Assembly (NCBI RefSeq): GCF_004347735.1 | Contig: NZ_SLTI01000042.1 | Span: 62,001-126,000 of the forward strand | DNA length: 64,000 nucleotides | Origin: Sulfuricurvum sp. IAE1 | GTDB lineage: Bacteria; Campylobacterota; Campylobacteria; Campylobacterales; Sulfurimonadaceae | Reading direction: 5' to 3' | Shown here: piece after piece, positions 1 to 7,525 of the stretch | Numbering within the stretch: the first letter of the stretch is position 1 | How the letters are laid out: every line of letters starts with the position of its first letter | Translations under genes and position numbers: made by a program | Notes under the pieces: model-generated | What the model was told of the DNA's origin: nothing | The model's database searches: none | What the model saw: only the letters and a program-made list of their open reading frames with translations

Positions 1-623
1 AAATGACCTTCTTCGCACCGATGGCCTCGCCGGGAGCACGGATGGGAGAAAAAGCCCTCAAGCTGATGGACATGATGTTCAAGCGTAACCGTTTCGGTGC
101 CCAATACGGCAAAAAAATCAAACGGTTCGAAGAAAAAGCGGTCGTATTCGAAGACGACAGCCGGCTCGAGAGCGACCTGACCATGTTCATCCCCGCAGGC
201 GACGGGATGGATCTGATCAAAAACAGCGATCTTCCCCAAAACGGTGCCGGTTTCATCCGTATCGACAACTACTGCGAAATCGAGGGGGTCAAGGGATGGT
301 ACGCCGTCGGTGACGCCGCGGCGCTCGAAGGACCGGAGTGGAAAGCCAAACAAGGTCACATCGCCGAAGTCATGGCCCGTAACGCCGCACATAACAGCGC
401 GATCGACGCCGGGTTCAAACCGGGAGAGAAAAAAACCTATCAGGACCATCTCAACATCCTCTGCGTCATGGATATGGGCAATGGGGCCGGATTCGTCTAC
501 CGCGATGACAAAAAAGCGCTTTTGATCCCGATGCCGATCGTCGGCCACTGGCTCAAAATCTTCTGGGGATGGTACTACAAACTCTCCAAAATGGGGTATA
601 TCCCCCGCATTCCGGGGATGTGA
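1..623 (+). CDS. Sulfide:quinone oxidoreductase-like FAD protein, C-terminal part
   Basis: The reading frame is already open at the left edge, so only the last 206 or so residues of a larger flavoprotein are visible. The segment GWYAVGDAAALEGPEWKAKQ is the C-terminal FAD-binding motif of the sulfide:quinone/flavocytochrome c sulfide dehydrogenase family, with the family-typical QGHIAEVMARNAA following it. The last 40 residues (IVGHWLKIFWGWYYK and the basic end) look like the amphipathic membrane-anchoring tail of SQR. Family role: oxidises sulfide at the membrane surface and passes electrons to quinone. SQR subtype cannot be set because the N-terminal half and its catalytic cysteines lie outside the window. 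A TGATG junction couples it to the next gene. Confidence 0.8.
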   Translation, partial: MTFFAPMASPGARMGEKALKLMDMMFKRNRFGAQYGKKIKRFEEKAVVFEDDSRLESDLTMFIPAGDGMDLIKNSDLPQNGAGFIRIDNYCEIEGVKGWYAVGDAAALEGPEWKAKQGHIAEVMARNAAHNSAIDAGFKPGEKKTYQDHLNILCVMDMGNGAGFVYRDDKKALLIPMPIVGHWLKIFWGWYYKLSKMGYIPRIPGM

Positions 624-1012
624 TGAAATTTCTCATCCCACTGATCGCTGCCCTCATCCTCGGCGGATGCATGGAGAGAGAAATCTACAGCGAAATCACC
701 GATCCCTCCCGGATCGGCCATCCCCCCTCATCGGTGCAGGTCATCGATCTGAGCGGGAATCTGAAAACGGACCTGAAAACGGATTCCGACAGTACGACCA
801 AAATCGAGGTCTACGTCCACCGCGCCGCGTGCAGCAGCGCCTCTGCAAAAGCGCTGGGAAGCGATTTCGACGGCTACGTCCGGATCACGATCTTTGAGAA
901 CGGCCGCACGATCGCCCGCGCCCAGATGGATTACAAGGGGGAACCTTCTCCCGCCATGATCCAAACGATTCATGACACACTCATCGAAAAACTGCAATGG
1001 AGCAAACAATGA
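623..1012 (+). CDS. Small lipoprotein of unknown function
   Basis: Encodes 129 residues when started at the ATG that overlaps the stop of the SQR-like gene by one base (TGATG). The start MKFLIPLIAALILGGCMERE is a clear lipoprotein signal with lipobox ILGGC, so the mature protein should be tethered to a membrane in the periplasm. The remainder (VQVIDLSGNLKTDLKTD, then VRITIFENGRTIARAQMDY) looks like a small alpha/beta domain; I do not recognise the family. Overlapping start and stop on both sides argue that it is co-translated with the SQR-like gene and with the next gene. A longer in-frame start at 569 would bury the signal peptide and is not preferred. Confidence 0.75.
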   Translation: MKFLIPLIAALILGGCMEREIYSEITDPSRIGHPPSSVQVIDLSGNLKTDLKTDSDSTTKIEVYVHRAACSSASAKALGSDFDGYVRITIFENGRTIARAQMDYKGEPSPAMIQTIHDTLIEKLQWSKQ

Positions 1013-1401
1013 CACAAACTACTTTTATGGAAAAATACCCCATCTATACCCTCGAAGTTTCGAAAAACGAATCCCTCTTTTCTACCGTTGACGAGATCAT
1101 CGACAATCTCAAAAACCAAATCGCCGCCGATCCCGTCGCCGCCTACATTGCCGATTTTGACCATTATGCCCATACCGACCGCCTGGGCGGAGAGATCAAT
1201 CCAGCCATCAAAGCGGCCAAAATGGTCGTATTCTGCTTCGGCCAGAAACTTCCCAATCCCCAGATGATGGCCGCTCGCCCCCGATCGATCGGCGTAGCCG
1301 ACATGGGAGACAATTTTGTTTTCTCCTTCCTCGAAGCTCCCATGAGCGCCATCAATGTCGCCATGGAACAATGGATAAAACAGTCACTGCGCCTTTCATA
1401 G
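1009..1401 (+). CDS. Conserved small cytoplasmic protein (DUF6858-like)
   Basis: Encodes 130 residues from the ATG at 1009, which overlaps the previous stop in an ATGA junction; an ATG at 997 is also in frame. No signal peptide or membrane segment is visible. The protein contains FDHYAHTDRLGGEINPAIKA, then VVFCFGQKLPNPQMMAARPR and SIGVADMGDNFVFSFLEAP, a pattern I associate from memory with a Campylobacterota family annotated DUF6858; that assignment is tentative. Function is unknown. Its overlap with the lipoprotein and SQR-like genes makes a role linked to sulfur metabolism possible, but that is context only. Transcription probably ends before the AT-rich gap at 1402-1492. Confidence 0.7.
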   Translation: MTQTTFMEKYPIYTLEVSKNESLFSTVDEIIDNLKNQIAADPVAAYIADFDHYAHTDRLGGEINPAIKAAKMVVFCFGQKLPNPQMMAARPRSIGVADMGDNFVFSFLEAPMSAINVAMEQWIKQSLRLS

Positions 1402-1492
1402 ATTCATTTATTTGATAAGATTGTTTACTTTATCAAATATTTATAGCCCCGCCGCTATCATTTCCCACCTATTTTTGAAAGGGGAAAAGGAT

Positions 1493-1750
1493 TTGCGCGG
1501 TCTCCGTAAATGGTTTGCTCTCCTTTTTATTCTTTCCCTTTTCGCCACCGTCGCGCACGAACTCGACCACGACCATCACCATGACGAAACGTGCGAAGTG
1601 TGTCTGCTTGCGCATGCCCCCGCATTGCTTGACGATCCCGTCGTTGCCGCTGTCGTGGAATCGGTCTACGATATCTTTTCCGACCCTGCAACCTCCTATT
1701 TTCATACCTCGTCGCTCAACTGCCGCAACCGATCTCCTCCCCTTTTCTGA
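1493..1750 (+). CDS. Small His/Cys-rich membrane protein (DUF2946-like)
   Basis: I choose the TTG at 1493 because a good ribosome site (GAAAGGGGAAAAGGA) ends just before it; the upstream ATG at 1412 would add a tail with no ribosome site. The product is about 85 residues: one hydrophobic segment (WFALLFILSLFATVA), immediately followed by HELDHDHHHDETCEVCLLAH, i.e. a histidine run plus CxxC. This layout resembles small DUF2946-type proteins that often sit beside TonB-dependent metal receptors, and the TonB receptor gene starts 45 bases downstream. Likely role: binding a transition metal at the inner membrane or periplasm near the receptor. Function and family are inferred; a secreted or membrane-anchored form cannot be told apart. 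Confidence 0.65.
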   Translation: MRGLRKWFALLFILSLFATVAHELDHDHHHDETCEVCLLAHAPALLDDPVVAAVVESVYDIFSDPATSYFHTSSLNCRNRSPPLF

Positions 1751-1794
1751 TCCCTCTTCAGCCAAACCCACTTTATTACGATCAGGATATTTCC

Positions 1795-3897
1795 ATGAAC
1801 AAAACACTACTATCCATTTTTGCCGCCGGCGCACTGCTGGCCGATGAACTTTCATCCGAACATCTGATGATCGAAGCGATCACCGTATCGGCATCGCCCA
1901 TCCACGAACACGACGCGTTCGACGTCCCCGCCCAAATCGATGCGCTCGAGCGTGACGATATCATTGCGAAATCGACCTCATCGCTGGGTGCGATACTCGA
2001 AGACATTCCCGGCGTCAACAACCTCTCAACCGGTTCTCAGGCGGGTAAACCGGTGATCCGTGGAATGAACGGCGAACGGGTAAAAATACTCTCAAACGGC
2101 AACGCGACCGATTTCCAGACCTACGGAATCCGTCATATTTCCAACACCGAGCCTTTCCTAGCCGAACGGATCGAAGTGATCCGTGGAGCGCAGGGGGTAC
2201 TCTACGGTTCCGATGCCCTCGGAGGGGTCGTTAACCTCCTCTCCCCCGAACTTCTCTACGCCAAAGAGGGGGAGAGCGAAGTCCGAGGCGATGTGCTCGG
2301 AGAATACCACACCAATAACGACGAACGCTTCGGCGGCGTCAAAATCCAGGCCGCGTCGGGCAAACTGGGGGTAAATGCGGGATTTACGAAACGAAAAGCC
2401 GGAAACCTCCACACTCCGACTTCCGACACATGGGCGCTCGGAAGCCCGACAACCCCCGGAACCCTTCCCCGTTTTGCCGGAGAGCTCCCCTATACCGATT
2501 TCGAAACGACCTCGGTCCTCGCGGCGATCGGCTACACGGACGACTGGGGCAACGTCTCCTTGCAGCACACCTACTGGCAAAGCTACCAGAACTACCTGGG
2601 ACACGGTTCCGCACCGTCGTATAATGCCGTAGCTTCCGCGGGGCAGGATCTCTCCAACAACGAAACGCAGTTGAGAGGAGAGTTTTTGGCGGGAGAATGG
2701 ATCGTCAAACCTACCGTTTCCCGCACCCTCAACCGCCGAAAGGCAGCAACCAACGTTCCCTATGAATCGATGAACGCTTCAAATATCGATCTGGACATCG
2801 AAGTAGACCGGCTCGACGCGAAACTCGCTCTGGTCCATCCCCAAATCGGTATATTCGACGGTGAGATCGGTATCGAGGGTTACGACAAAGAACAAAACGT
2901 ACGGGCGGGGCATCTCGTTCCCGATGCGGATGAAACGGGGCAGTCGATCTACCTGTTCGAGGAAGCCGATCTGGAACGATGGGTCTTACAGTGGGGCTTG
3001 CGCTACGACACCCGCGACATCGAAGCAAAAGAAACGGCTGAGGGGAACCGCCGCTTTTCGGCGATGGGCGGTTCCATCGGAGCCACCTACAAAATCGATC
3101 CTCGCTGGAACGTCGCCGTGAATATCTCACGCGGGTTCCGGGCGCCGAGCATTTTCGAACTCTACGCCGACGGCGTACACGGCGGAGTGCAGGCATACCA
3201 GACCGGGAATCCGGATCTGGGCGAAGAGACGACGCTGGGGGGCGACCTCTCGCTGCGCTATAAAGATGAAACGACCAAAGCCTCGTTCACCCTTTATCGT
3301 ACCTACATCGACGATTACATCTACCTGGCCAATACGGGATACTACCGCAACACCGCAGGGGTACGCTTTACCTCTGCCGGCACCGGACGAATGGCCGAAA
3401 TGACGAATCGTCAAACCGATGCCCGCATGCAGGGAATCGAATTCGCGTTCGAAACCCGCCCGTGCGATGCCCTCCGGTTCGACGGGGCTTTCGAGATCAT
3501 CGAAGGCAAAGACACCGCCAACGACCGCGATTTGACCATGATGCCCGCCAACAATATGCGCCTTGGGCTCCATTACAACCTCGGAACTTTCGGAAACGTC
3601 AAAAACAATACCGCCTCGGTACACCTCAAAGCCGTCGACGATCAACAAGCCGCCGGAGCGCATGAACCTTTCGCGCAGTACAATACGATGCCTTTCGGTT
3701 CCGCCGATACGGCCGGTTACGTTTTATGGGGGATCGGATACGAGAGTGACGTTTCGATGATGGATCGCACGGCACGGCTGGGGATCAGAGTGGACAACCT
3801 CTTTGATACGGAATACCGCGATTTTCTCGATACCTACAAAGGGTATGCGCTGGGGACGGGAAGAAACGTCTCATTTTCCCTTCGAATCCCGTTTTGA
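1795..3897 (+). CDS. TonB-dependent outer membrane receptor
   Basis: Encodes 700 residues, the usual size of a TonB-dependent transporter. A short signal sequence is followed by a TonB-box-like segment (EAITVSAS, about residue 27), then the plug domain with LGAILEDIPGVN, VIRGMNGERVKILSNG and IEVIRGAQGVLYGSDALGGV, all hallmark plug motifs. The remaining 500 residues are a 22-strand barrel, with GFRAPSIFELYADG and a C-terminal strand ending in phenylalanine (SFSLRIPF). The substrate is not certain: HEHD near the N-terminus and the His/Cys-rich peptide encoded just upstream suggest a metal (zinc, copper or nickel), as in ZnuD-like receptors, rather than a siderophore. No Fur-like box was identified. 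It converges on the DUF134 gene 16 bases away. Confidence 0.9.
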   Translation: MNKTLLSIFAAGALLADELSSEHLMIEAITVSASPIHEHDAFDVPAQIDALERDDIIAKSTSSLGAILEDIPGVNNLSTGSQAGKPVIRGMNGERVKILSNGNATDFQTYGIRHISNTEPFLAERIEVIRGAQGVLYGSDALGGVVNLLSPELLYAKEGESEVRGDVLGEYHTNNDERFGGVKIQAASGKLGVNAGFTKRKAGNLHTPTSDTWALGSPTTPGTLPRFAGELPYTDFETTSVLAAIGYTDDWGNVSLQHTYWQSYQNYLGHGSAPSYNAVASAGQDLSNNETQLRGEFLAGEWIVKPTVSRTLNRRKAATNVPYESMNASNIDLDIEVDRLDAKLALVHPQIGIFDGEIGIEGYDKEQNVRAGHLVPDADETGQSIYLFEEADLERWVLQWGLRYDTRDIEAKETAEGNRRFSAMGGSIGATYKIDPRWNVAVNISRGFRAPSIFELYADGVHGGVQAYQTGNPDLGEETTLGGDLSLRYKDETTKASFTLYRTYIDDYIYLANTGYYRNTAGVRFTSAGTGRMAEMTNRQTDARMQGIEFAFETRPCDALRFDGAFEIIEGKDTANDRDLTMMPANNMRLGLHYNLGTFGNVKNNTASVHLKAVDDQQAAGAHEPFAQYNTMPFGSADTAGYVLWGIGYESDVSMMDRTARLGIRVDNLFDTEYRDFLDTYKGYALGTGRNVSFSLRIPF

Positions 3898-3913
3898 TCG
3901 CGGAAGTTTTTTT

Positions 3914-4531
3914 TCAGATCATCTTGCCCACAACCGTATCGATATCGACGGTATCGGTCATTTCGACGTTGATGCCGCTCCCTTCGATGTTGCGGCGTAT
4001 TCCCTCGCCGATACTGCGCACGACCAGCAGATCGGCTCCTTTGAGCAGCGGAGGGATGATCCGCCCGGCCGCCAACCCGGCTGCGGTCGAATCGTCAACG
4101 ATTTCGACCCCTTTGTCCGTAAGCTCCCGATAGATCGGATTTTCTTTATAAACGATCGAAACGATGGAGCCGTTGTCCACCTTGGCAAAAGCAAACTGCT
4201 TCGCCGTGAGAAAATAAGGATGGACTTCGGAACGGGTATTCGTGGGGAAAACGACGGTGAAACTTTTTTTCTCTTCCGTGAGCGATATTCCCTTGCCGTA
4301 CATCACCATCTCGGCCATTTTTTTGCGTGCCCGCTTGACCAGCTTCGCAAAAGTGGGACGCGATACCCCCAGCGCCGCCGCGCACTCCTCATGGTACAGC
4401 CCCTTGAAATCGGCCAGCACCATCGCTTCGAACTCGTCCGCCGACAGCGGGAGCATCTCTTTGGGCTTACAGGTCAAAGGGCCGAACGACAGACAGGTCG
4501 GTTTGACGGAATAATTGCGTTGTTTGCTCAT
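3914..4531 (-). CDS. DUF134/NifX-type DNA-binding regulator
   Basis: Encodes 205 residues from the ATG at 4531 (MSKQRNYS), preceded by AGGTTC; an upstream in-frame ATG at 4561 lies inside a palindrome and is rejected. The N-terminal half is a DUF134 helix-turn-helix, with PLSADEFEAMVLADFKGLYH and EECAAALGVSRPTFAKLVKR as the recognition region. The C-terminal half is a dinitrogenase-iron-molybdenum-cofactor (NifB/NifX/NafY) fold ending LLVVRSIGEGIRRNIEGSGI. Family function is not established; the architecture is that of a ligand-responsive transcription factor. It is transcribed divergently from an operon containing two stand-alone NifX-like proteins and cytochrome bd, so it most likely controls that operon and itself through the palindromes at 4544-4780. 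Confidence 0.85.
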   Translation of the reverse strand: MSKQRNYSVKPTCLSFGPLTCKPKEMLPLSADEFEAMVLADFKGLYHEECAAALGVSRPTFAKLVKRARKKMAEMVMYGKGISLTEEKKSFTVVFPTNTRSEVHPYFLTAKQFAFAKVDNGSIVSIVYKENPIYRELTDKGVEIVDDSTAAGLAAGRIIPPLLKGADLLVVRSIGEGIRRNIEGSGINVEMTDTVDIDTVVGKMI

Positions 4532-4543
4532 ACTGAACCTTTT

Positions 4544-4557
4544 TTTACATTTGTAAA
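4544..4557. promoter_or_regulatory. Palindromic operator candidate A
   Basis: TTTACATTTGTAAA is a perfect 6-base inverted repeat separated by two bases, placed 13 bases upstream of the DUF134 start codon. It overlaps where the leader or promoter of that gene should be, which fits autoregulation. Binding protein is inferred, not shown. Confidence 0.55.
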
Positions 4558-4627
4558 TCATAAACGTTTTTTTCCCAAGCCCACCTTAAACGGACTTTGT
4601 GGCTAAATACCGCTAATGCATTCTGAA

Positions 4628-4643
4628 TTATACAAATGATAAA
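4628..4643. promoter_or_regulatory. Palindromic operator candidate B
   Basis: TTATACAAATGATAAA matches the pattern TTWACAnnTGnTAAA shared with the neighbouring sites, with one base inserted in the left arm. It is one of four such sites within 170 bases. Confidence 0.4.
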
Positions 4644-4665
4644 TATTGCTTAATAATCTTTTTAT

Positions 4666-4680
4666 TTTACATATGTTAAA
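4666..4680. promoter_or_regulatory. Palindromic operator candidate C
   Basis: TTTACATATGTTAAA is a near-perfect palindrome (one base short of symmetric TTTAACATATGTTAAA) and shares its TTTACA...TAAA arms with site A. Confidence 0.45.
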
Positions 4681-4696
4681 TTACAGCATGTCGATA

Positions 4697-4711
4697 TTAA
4701 CAAATGGTAAA
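4697..4711. promoter_or_regulatory. Palindromic operator candidate D
   Basis: TTAACAAATGGTAAA carries the same arm sequences as sites A-C. The segment ATGGTAAAC recurs in inverted orientation at 4767-4775, giving a half-site on the other strand (GTTTACCATTAAC at 4767-4779). Confidence 0.45.
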
Positions 4712-4824
4712 CGTTTTATTACAATACTGCAACATCGGATGAACATATTTATTAATAATTCGTCACGTTTACCATTAACCGTTATGATCAGTCTCGTCGT
4801 TTACGGCTGCCTGAAAGAGTGGTT

Positions 4825-4864
4825 ATAAGCGACATCTGTTTCCTCCTTCGCAGATGTCACTTAT
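4825..4864 (+). promoter_or_regulatory. Stem-loop in the leader of the bd operon
   Basis: The arms 4825-4838 and 4851-4864 are 14 bases long and pair with a single mismatch (ATAAGCGACATCTG against CAGATGTCACTTAT). The 12-base loop is TTTCCTCCTTCG. No T-run follows, so this is not a simple terminator. The loop contains TCCTT (4844-4848), complementary to AAGGA (4945-4949) in the ribosome site of the first gene, so a long-range contact that hides that site is possible. Whether the hairpin is within the transcript depends on the start of transcription, which I cannot place. Confidence 0.5.
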
Positions 4865-4955
4865 GCCCATTTTGGAAAACCCGCCGGAAAGGTTTCGGCG
4901 CGCAATGAGTAAAGACCGTTTCAAGATGGGTGAAAATCATTATAAAGGATTTAGC

Positions 4956-5387
4956 ATGATCGCTATACCCGTCAAAACCGAAACCCCTCAAAGCGCCGTC
5001 GCGCCCTTGTTCGGCAAAGCCAAATGGTTTGCCCTGATCGATAAAACCGGAGAGATCACTTTCTGGCACAACACCCTTCAAAGCGGCCGTGAAGTGGTCA
5101 ACCATTTCAAAAAAAGCGGTGTCACCCGCGTCGTATTCCAGGATATGGGTGGAAATCCCTACCTGATGCTCAGTTCCGCCGGGATTGAATGCTACCATGC
5201 CGGGCATGGACGCATCCTCCTCCCCGAAGCGCTCGAATTTATGAAAAACGGCGCCCTTATCCGGGTAACCTCGGACAACATGGCCGAATACGTCGAACGC
5301 CCGCACCGCCACCGTAAAGAAGAGCACCTTCATCTTCAGCACTGCGGGGAACACCATCACCACGGACACCACCGGCATGGCTACTGA
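4956..5387 (+). CDS. NifX-like protein with histidine-rich tail
   Basis: Encodes 143 residues from the ATG at 4956, which follows AAAGGA at good spacing; upstream in-frame ATGs lack a ribosome site. Residues 1-105 form a NifB/NifX (MTH1175-like) domain: MIAIPVKTETPQSAVAPLFG, KAKWFALIDKTGEI, then VVFQDMGGNPYLMLSSAGIE. The tail is strongly histidine-rich (RPHRHRKEEHLHLQH, then HCGEHHHHGHHRHGY), suggesting a metal-binding extension. Family members bind iron-sulfur or FeMo-cofactor-type clusters; no nitrogenase genes are seen here, so a role in metal sensing or delivery for the bd oxidase operon is inference. The end overlaps the DUF4492 start by 11 bases. Confidence 0.8.
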   Translation: MIAIPVKTETPQSAVAPLFGKAKWFALIDKTGEITFWHNTLQSGREVVNHFKKSGVTRVVFQDMGGNPYLMLSSAGIECYHAGHGRILLPEALEFMKNGALIRVTSDNMAEYVERPHRHRKEEHLHLQHCGEHHHHGHHRHGY

Positions 5388-5598
5388 AGCATCGCTGCTT
5401 CGCCGGATCGCCGACCTGTATATCGAAGGCTTCCGCGCCATGAAAGTGGGGCGGCAGCTTTGGCTTCTGATCGCGCTTAAACTCTTGATCCTGTTCGGGG
5501 TGATGAAAATTCTTTTTTTTCCCGATATCCTCAACACACGGTTCGATACCGATGCGCAGCGCAGCGCTCATGTGCTGGAAAATTTAACCAAGGAGTGA
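5377..5598 (+). CDS. DUF4492 family membrane protein of the bd oxidase operon
   Basis: Encodes 73 residues. The pattern IADLYIEGFRAMKVGRQLW followed by a single hydrophobic helix (LLIALKLLILFGVMKILFF) is typical of DUF4492, a small membrane family that I recall next to cydAB in Bacteroidetes and Campylobacterota. It overlaps the preceding NifX-like gene and lies four bases ahead of the next one, so it is translated as part of the same operon. Its role is unknown; a small accessory or assembly subunit of cytochrome bd is the natural guess. Confidence 0.8.
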   Translation: MATEASLLRRIADLYIEGFRAMKVGRQLWLLIALKLLILFGVMKILFFPDILNTRFDTDAQRSAHVLENLTKE

Positions 5599-5602
5599 CT
5601 GA

Positions 5603-5977
5603 ATGTCAAAAAAAATCGTTTTTCCGACCAATGAACACCACGGCCTCCTCTCGAAACGGGATGCCCATTTCGGACGGGCCAATTTCTACACCGTCGTCGA
5701 AGTAGCCGATAACGGCCATATCGAAGACGTCCTCGTCGTCAAAAACGAAGGGCACGCAGATAGTGGCTGCGGCGGCGCGGTCGAAAACATCTGCACCCTG
5801 GGAGCGGACGTGTTGATCGTTTCGGGAATCGGCGGTTCTCCGCTGGAAGGTTTCGTTAGCCGGGGATTGGCGGTTTACCACGACAACCGATCCTTCAACG
5901 TCCATCAGTCCCTTCAGGCCTTTCTGGAGAACAGGCTGAGCCTCATGCAGCCGCAGATGAGCTGTTCACACCACTAA
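5603..5977 (+). CDS. Second NifX-like protein
   Basis: Encodes 124 residues, again of the NifB/NifX (dinitrogenase iron-molybdenum cofactor) fold. The start SKKIVFPTNEHHGLLSKRDA is followed by HFGRANFYTVVEV, the cysteine-containing HADSGCGGAVENICTLGADV, then LIVSGIGGSPLEGFVSRGL, the typical GxGxxP loop. The C-terminus CSHH could add a metal ligand. It differs enough from the first NifX-like protein to suggest a separate function rather than recent duplication. It sits 12 bases before cydA, so it is almost certainly co-expressed with the oxidase. Confidence 0.8.
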   Translation: MSKKIVFPTNEHHGLLSKRDAHFGRANFYTVVEVADNGHIEDVLVVKNEGHADSGCGGAVENICTLGADVLIVSGIGGSPLEGFVSRGLAVYHDNRSFNVHQSLQAFLENRLSLMQPQMSCSHH

Positions 5978-5989
5978 AAAGGAAACACC

Positions 5990-7525
5990 ATGGAACCAAT
6001 GGCCAGCGAACTGGTAGACTGGTCCCGGGCGCAATTCGCCCTGACGGCCCTGTACCACTTCTTGTTCGTCCCTCTCACCCTGGGACTCTCGTTTATCGTC
6101 GCGATCATGGAGACGATCTATGTGAAAACGGGGGATGAGAAATGGAAAAAAATCACCCGTTTCTGGATGACCCTATTCGCGATCAATTTCGCGATCGGGG
6201 TTGCAACGGGTCTCATCATGGAGTTCGAATTCGGAACCAACTGGTCGAACTATTCGTGGTTCGTCGGGGACATCTTCGGTGCGCCGCTGGCGGTCGAGGG
6301 GATATTGGCCTTCTTCATGGAATCGACCTTTTTTGCCGTCATGTTCTTCGGATGGAACAAAGTCTCCAAAGGCTTCCATCTCCTCTCGACGTGGCTCGTC
6401 GCGGTCGGATCGAATCTCTCGGCCTTCTGGATCCTCGTCGCCAACGGCTGGATGCAATACCCGGTGGGGATGGTGTTCAATCCCGACACCGTCCGCAACG
6501 AAATGGCCTCCTTTTGGGACGTCGCCCTCTCGCCCGTCGCGGTGGCGAAGTTCCTCCACACCATCGGCAGCGGCTACGTGATCGGCGCCTTGTTCGTGAT
6601 CGGGGTTTCGGCATGGCTGATTCTCAAAGGGCGTGACGTCATCGAAGCGAAACGCTCGATGGTGGTCGGAGCCAGCTTCGGTTTGCTCGTATCGATCTTC
6701 CTTGCGGTGAGCGGGGACGAATCGGCCTACCAGGTCGCCCAGCATCAGCCGGTGAAACTGGCCGCAATGGAGGGACTTTACAAAGGGGAAGAGCGCGCCG
6801 GAATCGTCGCATGGGGCGTCCTCAATCCCGACAAACAGATCGGTGACGACCGGCCCGAATTTCTGGGCGACGTCACGATTCCCTACGCCCTTTCGTTTCT
6901 GGGATACCACGACGTCGACGCCTTTGTCCCCGGACTGGACGACCTGGTGTACGGCAACCCCGAGCACAACGTCGAAAGCGCCGCCTCCAAAATGATCAAG
7001 GGGAAAATCGTCGTTGAAGCACTCTCGGATTACAAAGAGGCGAAAAAAGCGGGCGACGAAGCAGCGATGGCCGCGGCGAACGCAAAGCTCCAGCAATACA
7101 TGGGCTATTTCGGTTACGGCTACCTCGAAAAACCGACCGATATCGTTCCTCCCATCGCAATCACCTTCTACAGTTTCCACGTCATGGTGGGGCTGGGGAT
7201 GTGGTTCATCGTCTTGTTCCTGGTCGTCCTCTACCTGCTGATGGCCAACGACATCACCCGCTTCCGCAAAGTGCTGTGGGTAGCCCTCTTCTCGCTGCCG
7301 CTGGGTTACGTCGCCGCCGAAGCGGGATGGATCGTCGCGGAAGTGGGACGCCAGCCCTGGGCGATCCAGGATCTCCTTCCCGTAGGCATCGCGGCGACGC
7401 AGATCGAAGCGGGGAACGTCCAGCTCTCGTTCTGGCTCTTCGCCCTCCTCTTTACGGGACTGTTGATCGCCGAAATCAAAATCATGCTCCGCCAGATCGC
7501 GCAGGGCATCCACGGAGGCCACTGA
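5990..7525 (+). CDS. cydA: Cytochrome bd quinol oxidase subunit I
   Basis: Encodes 511 residues, the usual length of CydA with a short Q-loop. The N-terminal WSRAQFALTALYHFLFVPLT holds the conserved haem-ligand histidine region, FEFGTNWSNYSWFVGDIFG is a signature of the family, and EVGRQPWAIQDLLPVGIAA is the conserved GRQPW block near the haem b595/d site. About nine membrane helices are visible. CydA oxidises quinol and, with CydB, reduces oxygen to water with high oxygen affinity. The gene follows two NifX-like genes and DUF4492, and its stop overlaps the cydB start by one base. An AAAGGA site precedes the ATG. Confidence 0.96.
   Translation: MEPMASELVDWSRAQFALTALYHFLFVPLTLGLSFIVAIMETIYVKTGDEKWKKITRFWMTLFAINFAIGVATGLIMEFEFGTNWSNYSWFVGDIFGAPLAVEGILAFFMESTFFAVMFFGWNKVSKGFHLLSTWLVAVGSNLSAFWILVANGWMQYPVGMVFNPDTVRNEMASFWDVALSPVAVAKFLHTIGSGYVIGALFVIGVSAWLILKGRDVIEAKRSMVVGASFGLLVSIFLAVSGDESAYQVAQHQPVKLAAMEGLYKGEERAGIVAWGVLNPDKQIGDDRPEFLGDVTIPYALSFLGYHDVDAFVPGLDDLVYGNPEHNVESAASKMIKGKIVVEALSDYKEAKKAGDEAAMAAANAKLQQYMGYFGYGYLEKPTDIVPPIAITFYSFHVMVGLGMWFIVLFLVVLYLLMANDITRFRKVLWVALFSLPLGYVAAEAGWIVAEVGRQPWAIQDLLPVGIAATQIEAGNVQLSFWLFALLFTGLLIAEIKIMLRQIAQGIHGGH

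Larger units (their letters stand above)
4532..4955. other. Regulatory intergenic region between DUF134 gene and bd operon
   Basis: This 424-base stretch holds no convincing gene. It is far more AT-rich than the coding sequence on either side and contains several related palindromes (4544-4557, 4628-4643, 4666-4680, 4697-4711, and a half-site at 4767-4779) followed by a long stem-loop at 4825-4864. The open frame at 4646-4828 lacks a ribosome site and is probably spurious. The ATG of the first operon gene (4956) has an AAAGGA site at 4944-4949. Confidence 0.75.

Noticed and set aside
4646-4828. 60-residue frame in the regulatory region
   Set aside because: No ribosome site, low complexity, and overlaps palindromic operator candidates.
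7201-7524. Upstream extension of the cydB open frame
   Set aside because: Lies inside cydA and translates to Arg/Pro-rich shadow sequence; the TGATG junction gives the real start.
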